Below the pieces are notes generated by a model. That model was not told the DNA's origin. It did not search any database and worked only from the letters and a program-made list of their open reading frames with translations. Positions 23,972-32,673 of a DNA stretch of 55,566 bases are shown piece by piece. Source of the DNA: an uncultured Treponema sp. (GTDB lineage: Bacteria > Spirochaetota > Spirochaetia > Treponematales > Treponemataceae); assembly GCA_946186185.1 (NCBI GenBank), contig CAMHMJ010000021.1:1-55566 (forward strand), written 5' to 3'. Position numbers and translations under genes: made by a program. Each line of letters opens with the position of its first letter. The first letter of the stretch is position 1.

Positions 23972-26239
23972 ATGACTCAGAGAACAGAAAAAAGCGTTTA
24001 CCCGTACTCAAGCGCAAGAGGAAACAAAACAACTTCTTGTAATTCACTGGCTGGAAAATCTTTCCCTGCATCAAGTCCAATACTACAGAGAAGAACTCCT
24101 ATCCTTATATCCTTAAAACTACTCGGCAGCGCATTTCTTTTAGTCCTTGTTGTAACGCTAACGGCCTGCTCTTTGCCAGCTTCGTCAGCAACCACGGAAC
24201 CAGAGCCAGAACCAACAAATGTTGAATATCCTGAAACTCTTACAAATGGTGAAACAAGTACTATTAATAATTTGAGTACAGCTACACTTGCTGATTCTGT
24301 TGCAAGTATGGATACAATTATTTCTATTTTGAGTGCACATAGTGATGATGCTGCTATTACTCCATATGTTAGTGCAGTTAAGGAAGTAAGAGATGCAATT
24401 AAATCTGCTGATTTATCAGTACTTGATGCATCAAAGGTTGAAAACTTTACAAAGACAGTTGATAGCCTTAACGAAGCATACAGTGCTGTATTTGCAACTG
24501 AATATAATGCTGCAAAATCTGCAAAAGATGATTTTGAATCATACAAAAATAATGATTTCAAGAGTGCATATGATGCTCTTGTTTCTGCAATCAATAATGT
24601 TCCAACAGAGAACTATGATGCTGTTGCAAGTGAAGCAAAGAAAATTGTTGAAGATTTCAAAGATAACTATGTTTTCAACAACACATACGATGCTGCATAT
24701 GTTAATTCTGTAAAGGCTTCTGCTAATGCTGCAAAAGCTGATAGAGCAGGTGTTGCAAATAAAAGAACTGCTTATGAAACAGCAAAAACAACTGTTAATA
24801 GTAAGTATGATTCAGCAGTTAATGCTAAAAAAACATATGATAACAAAATAACAGAAAAGCAAGCTTCAGAAGCAAAGAATCCTGTTATCACAAATGCAAG
24901 TGATGTTGCTAATATTGATTGGAGCAAAGTTGAATCTGTTAAGGTTGCTGTTCCTGCTGGTACAGAAGCTGTTGATGTGCTTGCTCTTCGTCAAATTTAT
25001 GATGCTGCGAAGGAAGCTGCTGAAAACAATGGTAAGACTGCAAGTGTTATCGATTTCGCAGAGTATCCTGATACAGTGAAGAAGTTTGTTGTTAAGAATA
25101 ATATTGAATTGATGAAAGGTGCTCTTGATAAAGATGAATATCCATTTACTGCACCTGATCAATTTGTTGAAACAGATCTTGTTCCAGGAATCAAAGTTTA
25201 TACTTATGCTAGTGAATGGTATGCTCATGATGATAAGATTATTCAACAAGCTTTGAAATTTACTGATACAACAAAGAAGGTTGATTTATCACAAACTGGG
25301 TATGATTTAACGGGAACTTACCGTGGTGGCGTTATGGGTGATGTAGAATTTGAAAACTTGGGTTCTACAAATATTTCTGGTACTATCAGAGGTAAGTCAA
25401 ATATTTCTCCTTTCTATGATACATTTATCAAGAATACAGAAGTTGAAAATCTTCCAAACTTGGAGTTAAACTTTAAGAGTGGATCTCTTGATAGTGAAAT
25501 AGATGTTTCATTAGGAGGATTGGATTATACTAATATGCATGGTACGAATATTGATAAAATTATCTCTTCCTATTATTCAAATGGTAAAACTATGGAATTT
25601 TCTGGTGCAGGTATTTCATTTAATGCTAAAGAAAAACTTGGCGAAGGAAGTATGTATGTAGAAAATGTTTATAGTGGTAATGCTTATGATTTGGATATTA
25701 ATGCCGCTTTGGTAATGGGACTACCTTTGGCTAATGTTAATGTTGTTGGTACAAATAAAGTTGGGACAATCGCATTAGGTACTAATATAACTAATGTTCG
25801 TTTTGAATCTGATTTGAATGGAGTTAGTTTGACAGGGGCAGAACTAGGTGTTATTGAATTTGCTGGTGATGCACCGGATGAGGTTGCATCTGCCCCTATG
25901 GTTATATTTAAAAAAGTTTCACATGAAACATTGCTTCTTTCATCAACTTCGGTTAATGTTTCTGCTTTGACTCCAACTCAGGCTTCTAATTTGAAATCTA
26001 TTAGTTCAGCATCTACTATTTCAGAATTGATAACAAATAGTAGTAATGCTAAACCTTCAGGTTTTAATATTGGAAAAATTGTTGTTGGTGCAGAAAATGC
26101 AGGTTATTCAGCAAATGATTGGGAAAAAGCTGGTAATCAGGGTGTTGAATCTCCTGCGAGGGCTGATTTATCATACGTTTTACCAAACAAAGTTAACCAG
26201 ACTAAATCTGATTTAATCCGTGCTATTTTGAATTTCTAG
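23972..26239 (+). CDS. Large AT-rich lipoprotein with a long n-region
   Basis: A protein of 755 aa with a lipoprotein signal whose hydrophobic core and lipobox (VTLTAC, near residue 64) come after an unusually long polar n-region of about 45 residues. AGGAG precedes the ATG at 23972 and no internal Met offers a shorter start. Residues about 85-300 are Ala/Asp/Asn/Tyr-rich and probably helical or coiled; residues about 430-680 are rich in Asn/Gly/Ser with short alternating strands, perhaps a beta-solenoid. I recognise no family. Codons are more AT-rich than in the flanking genes, particularly in the 3' half, which hints at transfer or weak selection. A parS-like 16-mer with two mismatches lies at 25915-25930, probably by chance. 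Confidence 0.7.
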   Translation: MTQRTEKSVYPYSSARGNKTTSCNSLAGKSFPASSPILQRRTPILISLKLLGSAFLLVLVVTLTACSLPASSATTEPEPEPTNVEYPETLTNGETSTINNLSTATLADSVASMDTIISILSAHSDDAAITPYVSAVKEVRDAIKSADLSVLDASKVENFTKTVDSLNEAYSAVFATEYNAAKSAKDDFESYKNNDFKSAYDALVSAINNVPTENYDAVASEAKKIVEDFKDNYVFNNTYDAAYVNSVKASANAAKADRAGVANKRTAYETAKTTVNSKYDSAVNAKKTYDNKITEKQASEAKNPVITNASDVANIDWSKVESVKVAVPAGTEAVDVLALRQIYDAAKEAAENNGKTASVIDFAEYPDTVKKFVVKNNIELMKGALDKDEYPFTAPDQFVETDLVPGIKVYTYASEWYAHDDKIIQQALKFTDTTKKVDLSQTGYDLTGTYRGGVMGDVEFENLGSTNISGTIRGKSNISPFYDTFIKNTEVENLPNLELNFKSGSLDSEIDVSLGGLDYTNMHGTNIDKIISSYYSNGKTMEFSGAGISFNAKEKLGEGSMYVENVYSGNAYDLDINAALVMGLPLANVNVVGTNKVGTIALGTNITNVRFESDLNGVSLTGAELGVIEFAGDAPDEVASAPMVIFKKVSHETLLLSSTSVNVSALTPTQASNLKSISSASTISELITNSSNAKPSGFNIGKIVVGAENAGYSANDWEKAGNQGVESPARADLSYVLPNKVNQTKSDLIRAILNF

Positions 26240-26273
26240 CATAACTACCATTACTATGTTATAATTTTCTATT

Positions 26274-27623
26274 ATGGAAAATCGCGAGCACAACGAAGAA
26301 TATTTTTACGTTCATGGAAAAGATATCTATTCTACACAGAGTCTTCTGGCTTCCATGGGCGTAAAACAGAGTGAAACAATTTACAAGGATTCTTCCAATG
26401 ATTTTATCCGATGGCCTTTCAGTGCCGCTGATTTTTTTGAGGTTGTTGAGGGAAAAGAGCCTGATTTAAATGATGCCGAAGGACTTCTGGAGGGAGAAGA
26501 GAAAACCGAAGTTGAAAAAATCAATGCCGAAATAAAAAGCTACAAAGATTCCAAGAACACAATTGAAAATAAGGACAGAATCAAAGAGCTTCGCATCCGC
26601 AAAAGAGAAATTCTTTCAAATGTCGATTTGTCAAAAGCCAAAAAAGGCTCATCTATTTTCTATAAAACCTTCGTTGAAATCAATGACTTTAAGATGATTG
26701 AGGAAAAACTGCCTCAGTTCAAAAATGTGCGCTGGCCCTTCCGCGAGCAGATGCCTTATTTTGCAGCAGGGGTTGAAGATTTTGCCCGGGCCGTTGCAAA
26801 TGGTGAAAAAACAGCCATCACCGGTGGTCCCTGTTTTTTTGGCGAACACGAAGTTGATATGATTTGGACTCTAAAAGACGGAAGCCAGAAAATTTACGAT
26901 TTTACCACCCGCCGAAGGAGTATCGGGGATAAGGTTTCTCAGGAAGCCGAGTTTACAAAACAGAATGCGGAGGAAGTTGTAGACGTTTCTTTCAAAAGCC
27001 ACAAAACTCTCCTCACCACCGAAGAATTCGACAGCATCCTCTATCTTTTTGAACTTGCCAGGGCAACGGGTTCCTGTCTCACCCTTCCAATTGTGGATGC
27101 CTCTTACCAGAAATATCTGAATGCAATGCTCGAACCGCTGCCTGAAGAAATACGTTTGTGCGCCAACGAACGCTTTCGGGAAGTTGCACGACCTGTCATC
27201 AAAATGTACGAAGAGCTTTTTGAATTCTTCAAGAAGAAATATCCCGAGGTTGAATGCAAGATGATGAGCGGAGAAACAAAAGAGCTTCTGGATATGTACT
27301 ACGAAAAACGCACGCCTTTCGTTTCAAAGCCTTCAACAAGTAGAATAATTTCCGGCATTCAGGAAAAAGTTGAATCCGTCAAAGATTACATCACTCTTCC
27401 GGCATTGCCATACTATTTTTACGGAGTCAAAAACATTCTTGAAGTCGATTATCTTGGCGAAACTGACTCTTTCTGGAAATGTCGGAAAATGCACAAAGGA
27501 ACGATAAATCTTTCGGCACTTTTGTACCCCATTAGAATCAGTTCGGACGGCTGGCGGACACTTTTTTCAACCGAGCCAGAATACAAGGAATACATAAAAA
27601 AGGAAGATTATGACAAACGTTAA
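26274..27623 (+). CDS. Unknown cytoplasmic protein, first gene of the sensor-MFS unit
   Basis: A protein of 449 aa without signal peptide or membrane segments. I do not recognise the family. It has a Glu/Lys-rich helical stretch near residues 75-115, two similar W-P-F motifs (IRWPFSAADFFE near 45 and VRWPFREQMPYF near 155, suggesting a degenerate internal repeat), and a central F-D/E-rich part. The end overlaps the start of the sensor-MFS gene by 14 nt, so the two are translationally coupled and probably act together. TATAAT (26260-26265) lies 8 nt before the ATG, with no Shine-Dalgarno. Confidence 0.7.
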   Translation: MENREHNEEYFYVHGKDIYSTQSLLASMGVKQSETIYKDSSNDFIRWPFSAADFFEVVEGKEPDLNDAEGLLEGEEKTEVEKINAEIKSYKDSKNTIENKDRIKELRIRKREILSNVDLSKAKKGSSIFYKTFVEINDFKMIEEKLPQFKNVRWPFREQMPYFAAGVEDFARAVANGEKTAITGGPCFFGEHEVDMIWTLKDGSQKIYDFTTRRRSIGDKVSQEAEFTKQNAEEVVDVSFKSHKTLLTTEEFDSILYLFELARATGSCLTLPIVDASYQKYLNAMLEPLPEEIRLCANERFREVARPVIKMYEELFEFFKKKYPEVECKMMSGETKELLDMYYEKRTPFVSKPSTSRIISGIQEKVESVKDYITLPALPYYFYGVKNILEVDYLGETDSFWKCRKMHKGTINLSALLYPIRISSDGWRTLFSTEPEYKEYIKKEDYDKR

Positions 27624-30600
27624 GAAAGGGCTCAGAACAGCAGGTCTTTTAGTTCTTGCTGTTAGTCTTGGACTAATCTGTTTTTTAAATAAAACTGAAA
27701 TTAAATTCCCGCTTTCAAAAGAAATTGCACTGAATTCGCCTTATATTGTCCGGGATTATGGTCCCCTTCGTTATATTCTGGACAATCAGAGAACCAGAAT
27801 TCTTGTGGTGGAAAAAGAATCTAATGTGGTGCGGCATATTTTGCCTCCATCTGGTAAACAGCCGGATAATTTTTACTATGCTGATGATTTTCTGGTTGAT
27901 GAAAACGGCACTGTTTATGTAAAAGAAGGTGCCTGGGATGGAAACAGGATTTCCCGGGAGGCGGTTCTTGTTTACGATGCCGCTGGCCGTTACAAAGCAA
28001 CTTACCTGGACACACTTTACGACAAATCTCTGGTCAACAAGCACAAGGTCATGCTTCTTTCTATTAAAAACGGAACAATAAAATATGCCGTAAAAGAGAA
28101 GGACAGAATCGACATTTTCAATTTTGACACTAACAAAAATCAGGCTGAAGGCGAAAAACTTTCCATTCCTTTTGAAAATGCCTTCAATTTTGTAAACGAC
28201 ATGGCGGAAGATTCTGAAGGGAACCTCTACGCTGTGGATAAGCCGGGAAATTTCTTTATTCTGGAAAAAAACACTTCTGAAGGTGGAAAAGCCGTTTCCC
28301 AGCTGAAAAAAAACGGTGGCAATTTGCAGAAAATTCAGTTTGGAAAAGCAAAACTTATTTACAAGTCATCAAAATCTGAGTTTCCAAACTGGATTGAAGT
28401 ACCTTCTTCAGGAAAACTTCTGTTTGCAGAGCTTTATTCCGACTGTGTAAAAGAACTGGATATTGCAACAGGTAAAACTTCCGTTGTCCTTGAAAATTCC
28501 GGCTCTGTTACGGTAACACCGGAAGCTTTTTCAAAAATTGAAAATCCTCTTACAAACAAAAAGATGATTCAAAAGCAGTTCTTTTTCATCCTGCTCTTCC
28601 TTCTTTTTATCATCTGTCTTATTTATCTTTTGATAACAGCCATCACTTCTTTTGTGAAAAGCAAGATTCACGTAATCAAACGAATCAGCGTTTACATGGT
28701 AATCATCGTTATTGCGGTTGCAGGAGTAATCACCTTCCGCCTTACAAACGAATTTGCCAAAGTCATGCAGAACCAGATTCTCGCTCAGATGGAAAACATG
28801 GCCTATTCAGTTGCCAACACCATAAAGCCTACCACACTGGATTCGATTCAGTCTGCCGCGGATTTTGCAACACCAGCCTACCGTGAAATGATTTCCAGCA
28901 TGGAAAACGTAATCGATCCAAGTCTGGATATAAACCGCAACGTTTACTGCGACATTTTCAAATACGATGAAGAACACGGCGCCTACGCCTGCGCCTATCT
29001 TGACCAGGCAATCGGAACTTATTTTCCCCTTACGGAAGGCGAAATCGAAGAAATAAAGCAGATTTATGAAACGGGAACTTCTTTCCGTTCGGCAAAGGAT
29101 GACACTTCAGCTTCCTATATTTACGTTTCAGTTCCGGTTATGAACGATGAACGAAAGGTTTCCGGCGTTGTTTCCGTAATGATGGAAACCTACATGTTCA
29201 CAGGCCAGATTAACGAAATGCGCAGGAACGTACTTCTGGGAATCCTTGTCACCGTAATTTTTGTCTGGCTTTTGATGGGAGAAGCCCTTTCTTACATTCT
29301 TTCAAAATCTCAGGCTCAGATGGAGCTTGAACAGCAGAAGGCACTTGGAAAAACACAGGAAAAATCTTTTCCTCATTACTACATCCGCCTGATGGTTTTC
29401 GCCCTTTTTGCAACTTACAATATGACCACCACCTTCTTACCGATGGTAGTTACAAAGGGCGCCCTTGAATCTCTGGGAGAAAAATGTTCCAGCTTTATAG
29501 CAGCCCTTCCTCTTTCCATAAACCTTTTTGCAGTGGGATTAATGGCTCTTTTCTGCGAAGGAATTATCCGTAAAATCGGCTACAAAAAGATTATAATTTT
29601 GGGTTCTGCTCTTTCAGGCCTTGGAAATCTGATGCTGTTCTTCTTCTCCATGAACTATGTGATGATTTTTATTGCTCTGGTTCTGGACGGAATCGGCGTT
29701 GGTCTTACCACCAATTCTATGTATCTTATGGTTTCTCAGATTCCTAATCCTAAAAACAGAACTTCCGGCTATACGGCCTACAATGCGGCTCAGACTTCGG
29801 GAATCAATTTCGGTATGCTTTTTGGTGCGGCACTTGCCCCTAACTTCTCGCGAAACGGTATTTTCCCGATGGTTACGGCAATGTGGGTAGTTTCCGCGAC
29901 GATTTTCGTCCTTCTTTGGAGAACACTGAAAACCGACGCTGCTACGGAGGAAAAATCTGCCGTCGGAGAGAACATTTCTTCCGGCAAAAAACTTTCTGGA
30001 ACCGAAAAAACTTCTCCTTCACAAAAATCCGGAGCTCCGGAAAAAGGCAAAACCATCCTCCGCACCCTGAGCTTCCTTTCTCACAGACGGGTCTGGTCTT
30101 ACATTCTTATGGTTCAGGCTCCTTTTTCCCTTATGGGAAGCTTTGTCTACTATTACTTGCCGATTTACTCCGACACAAACGGTTTAAGCGAAGTTTTGGT
30201 TGCCGTCCTGATGATGCTTTATTCCCTTTTTGCAATCTATCTTGGAAACGGACTTACAAAATGGGTTATCAGCAGAACAAAAGCGGCAAGTCCATATATG
30301 TCCATTCTGCTCTGTACCATTGCCTGTGTAATCTTCGCAATTATGGGAAATTTCTCGGGCCTTCTTATTGCAATTTTCATTCTTGGTCTTGCAAACGGTT
30401 TCGGCCGTTCAATTCAGCAGTCCCACTTTTCAATTCTTCCGGAATGCGAAGAATTCGGCGTTTCCGAAGCAATGGGAATTTTCAACTTTACGGATTTTAT
30501 CGGACAGTCCTTTGGTCCTACGGTGATGGCTCTTGTATTCCTGTCAAAACGGATTTCGCTTTCAACAGGTATTTTCACCGTCATTCTTGTAATTTTGAGC

Positions 30601-30663
30601 GTCCTGCACTTTTGCATCAATCTGAAAAAAGGCGGAAAAATTAACTCTGCAATTGAAAAATAA
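27610..30663 (+). CDS. Two-sensor membrane protein fused to an MFS transporter domain
   Basis: A protein of 1017 aa. Layout by residue: membrane anchor about 10-27; extracytoplasmic propeller-like part with NHL-style D-x-x-G-N/T-x-Y-V motifs about 40-315; membrane helices near 324-345 and 357-378; a cache-like extracytoplasmic domain about 380-535 ending in SGVVSVMMETY; helix 540-560; a charged linker; then a 12-helix major facilitator domain from about 587 to the end, split at 775-813 by a Lys/Ser-rich loop. Sensor plus MFS in one chain is unusual. It may be a transporter gated by an outside signal, or a transporter-derived signal transducer. An AGGAAG ribosome site lies inside the upstream gene. 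An RsbU-like phosphatase follows. Confidence 0.8.
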   Translation: MTNVKKGLRTAGLLVLAVSLGLICFLNKTEIKFPLSKEIALNSPYIVRDYGPLRYILDNQRTRILVVEKESNVVRHILPPSGKQPDNFYYADDFLVDENGTVYVKEGAWDGNRISREAVLVYDAAGRYKATYLDTLYDKSLVNKHKVMLLSIKNGTIKYAVKEKDRIDIFNFDTNKNQAEGEKLSIPFENAFNFVNDMAEDSEGNLYAVDKPGNFFILEKNTSEGGKAVSQLKKNGGNLQKIQFGKAKLIYKSSKSEFPNWIEVPSSGKLLFAELYSDCVKELDIATGKTSVVLENSGSVTVTPEAFSKIENPLTNKKMIQKQFFFILLFLLFIICLIYLLITAITSFVKSKIHVIKRISVYMVIIVIAVAGVITFRLTNEFAKVMQNQILAQMENMAYSVANTIKPTTLDSIQSAADFATPAYREMISSMENVIDPSLDINRNVYCDIFKYDEEHGAYACAYLDQAIGTYFPLTEGEIEEIKQIYETGTSFRSAKDDTSASYIYVSVPVMNDERKVSGVVSVMMETYMFTGQINEMRRNVLLGILVTVIFVWLLMGEALSYILSKSQAQMELEQQKALGKTQEKSFPHYYIRLMVFALFATYNMTTTFLPMVVTKGALESLGEKCSSFIAALPLSINLFAVGLMALFCEGIIRKIGYKKIIILGSALSGLGNLMLFFFSMNYVMIFIALVLDGIGVGLTTNSMYLMVSQIPNPKNRTSGYTAYNAAQTSGINFGMLFGAALAPNFSRNGIFPMVTAMWVVSATIFVLLWRTLKTDAATEEKSAVGENISSGKKLSGTEKTSPSQKSGAPEKGKTILRTLSFLSHRRVWSYILMVQAPFSLMGSFVYYYLPIYSDTNGLSEVLVAVLMMLYSLFAIYLGNGLTKWVISRTKAASPYMSILLCTIACVIFAIMGNFSGLLIAIFILGLANGFGRSIQQSHFSILPECEEFGVSEAMGIFNFTDFIGQSFGPTVMALVFLSKRISLSTGIFTVILVILSVLHFCINLKKGGKINSAIEK

Positions 30664-30719
30664 TTACCAGTTGCGGCACAACATATCAAGCTTGGAATAT
30701 CAGCTTTGGAGGTTTTCAT

Positions 30720-32378
30720 ATGGAAAAGAAAAAAAAATTAGGAGTCAGCGTTTCCATTTCTATCGTTTTTTTTACGACGGTACTTGCAGTCTGTCTTGGA
30801 ATTATCGGCTACTCAACTTATTACAATCGAATGATTAAGGAATATCAGAAATACGAATGTTCAATTCTGAATCTCGCAGTTGCAGATTTTGACTGGGACG
30901 CAATCGAGGTAACCGTTAAAAATCAGGTTGAAGACGAAAGCTTCCTGAAACTCAGGGAGCGCCTTGATTATATCAAGAGAAATACTCAGATTGCATGGAT
31001 TTATATGTTCGAACCCCTTAATGCAAACGAAACCGACAACCAGCGTTACATCTGTACGGGAAACACTCAGAAAGAATATGAAGACTATGCAGCCAGGGGA
31101 GAAAAACCTGTCTGGCTTGGCAAAATGAACGGAACGGAAACTCCTTCCGACGTAGCCCAGAAATATCTTGATTATTACCAGAACTCCGAGCCGGGAGAAT
31201 TCCTTTTCTTTCCAAACAAAACTGAATGGGGCTACATCTACACAACTGCAACGGTCGTACGAAGTTCCAAAGGAAATCCCATCGGACTGATGTGCGTCGA
31301 CATTTACATGGAAGAAATCGAAAGAGCATTAAGAGTTTTCCCGATTATCGTTTTTGGTGCAAGTATCTTTCTTTCGGCAATTTTTATCATTCTTCTTGCA
31401 CTCTGGCTGAATAATCGGGTAATTCGTCCTCTTTCAAAGCTGAAGCTTTCGGCAGAAGAATTTGTTAAATCCAGTCACGGAAACAGCCAGCCTGAAACTT
31501 TAGTATTTACGAATCCAGAAATTCATACCGGCGACGAAATTGAAGTTCTTTCTGACTCCCTTGTAACCATGGCGGGAGATTTAAAGAATTACATGAAAAA
31601 CCTTATGCTGGAAACCGCCGAAAAAGAACGAATCGGCACAGAGCTGAGCGTTGCAACAAATATTCAGGCCAGCATGCTGCCGATTATTTTCCCGCCTTTC
31701 CCGAACCGGGAAGAGTTCGACATTTATGCCTCCATGACACCTGCCAAGGAGGTTGGCGGCGACTTTTTCGACTTCTTTATGGTAGATGAAAGACATCTTG
31801 CAATCGTAGTTGCGGACGTTTCCGGAAAAGGAGTTCCTGCCGCACTTTTCATGGTAATCGGAAAAACCTTGATTAAAGACCATACCGTTCCAGGAAAGGA
31901 TTTGGGAGAAATCTTTACAGACGTGAACAAAATGCTATGCGAAGCAAACGGTGCCGAACTATTCATCACTGCATTTGAAGGAATCTTAGACCTTGTCACC
32001 GGTGAGTTCCGATATGTAAACGCAGGCCACGAAAGTCCTTACATCCTTCACAATGGAAAATACGAAATGCACAAAATAAAGGCGGCTTTTGTTCTTGCGG
32101 GAATGGACGGAATGAAATACAAAAGCGGCTCTTTAATGCTGGAACCTGGCGACAAGCTCTTCCAGTACACAGACGGAGTTACGGAAGCCACCGACAAGGA
32201 CAACCAGCTTTTCGGTGATGCCCGGGTTGACGCCGCATTGAACAAACATGCAGACAAGGATGTAAAAGGCGTTATCACAGGCGTCAAGGAAGAAATCGAT
32301 AAGTTTGTAGGCGAAGCACCTCAGTTCGACGACATCACAATGCTCTGTCTTGCATTTAAGAAAAAAATGAAGAGTTAG
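30720..32378 (+). CDS. Cache-HAMP-PP2C (RsbU/SpoIIE-type) serine phosphatase
   Basis: A protein of 552 aa. Two membrane helices (about 10-30 and 203-228) enclose an extracytoplasmic cache-like domain; a HAMP segment follows (RVIRPLSKLK), then a coiled region and a PP2C-type phosphatase from about residue 305. Metal-binding motifs are VGGDFFDF, VADVSGKGVPAALFM, FRYVNAGHESP, YTDGVTEA and QFDDITML. Such proteins dephosphorylate anti-sigma-factor antagonists in partner-switching pathways. No STAS antagonist or anti-sigma kinase gene is in the window. GGAGG precedes the ATG by 7 nt. It lies 56 bp after the sensor-MFS gene on the same strand with no terminator between. Confidence 0.9.
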   Translation: MEKKKKLGVSVSISIVFFTTVLAVCLGIIGYSTYYNRMIKEYQKYECSILNLAVADFDWDAIEVTVKNQVEDESFLKLRERLDYIKRNTQIAWIYMFEPLNANETDNQRYICTGNTQKEYEDYAARGEKPVWLGKMNGTETPSDVAQKYLDYYQNSEPGEFLFFPNKTEWGYIYTTATVVRSSKGNPIGLMCVDIYMEEIERALRVFPIIVFGASIFLSAIFIILLALWLNNRVIRPLSKLKLSAEEFVKSSHGNSQPETLVFTNPEIHTGDEIEVLSDSLVTMAGDLKNYMKNLMLETAEKERIGTELSVATNIQASMLPIIFPPFPNREEFDIYASMTPAKEVGGDFFDFFMVDERHLAIVVADVSGKGVPAALFMVIGKTLIKDHTVPGKDLGEIFTDVNKMLCEANGAELFITAFEGILDLVTGEFRYVNAGHESPYILHNGKYEMHKIKAAFVLAGMDGMKYKSGSLMLEPGDKLFQYTDGVTEATDKDNQLFGDARVDAALNKHADKDVKGVITGVKEEIDKFVGEAPQFDDITMLCLAFKKKMKS

Positions 32379-32426
32379 AACTTTCCGCCAGAAAATGTGA
32401 TAAAACAAAAAATTATTTTAAAAAAT

Positions 32427-32454
32427 TTGCCATATTCAAATTTGCTCTTATAAT
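32427..32454 (+). promoter_or_regulatory. Promoter of the amylase gene
   Basis: TTGCCA (32427-32432), 16-bp spacer, perfect TATAAT (32449-32454). Predicted start near 32461 gives a leader of about 210 nt. Confidence 0.6.
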
Positions 32455-32602
32455 TAAAGTGTGGGTTAGTTCTGTACTTTTTGATTTCCTACAAAAAAGT
32501 GTGCCATTAATAAAAAGTTTTGTTCTGCATTTTTCTGATTTTTGAGCCTGATTTTATCTAAACTGACAACAAACAGACGATTCAAACCATATTCTGAATT
32601 TT

Positions 32603-32627
32603 AAATTGAGACGGGAAAACTCAATTT
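32603..32627 (+). promoter_or_regulatory. Hairpin in the long amylase leader
   Basis: AAATTGAG (32603-32610) pairs perfectly with CTCAATTT (32620-32627), loop 9 nt. It lies about 50 nt before the start codon. Could be an operator, an RNA stabiliser or a weak attenuator; no riboswitch class is recognised. Confidence 0.4.
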
Positions 32628-32673
32628 TTAATACGGGGAGAATAATTAGTATCACGAAAATTTGGAGGAAAAA

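Noticed and set aside
25915..25930. parS-like 16-mer inside the lipoprotein gene
   Set aside because: Two mismatches, isolated, and explained by ordinary codons; not supported as a ParB site.
29883..30644. Plus-strand ORF of 253 aa inside the sensor-MFS gene
   Set aside because: Different frame of a clearly conserved membrane protein; composition is that of a shifted frame.
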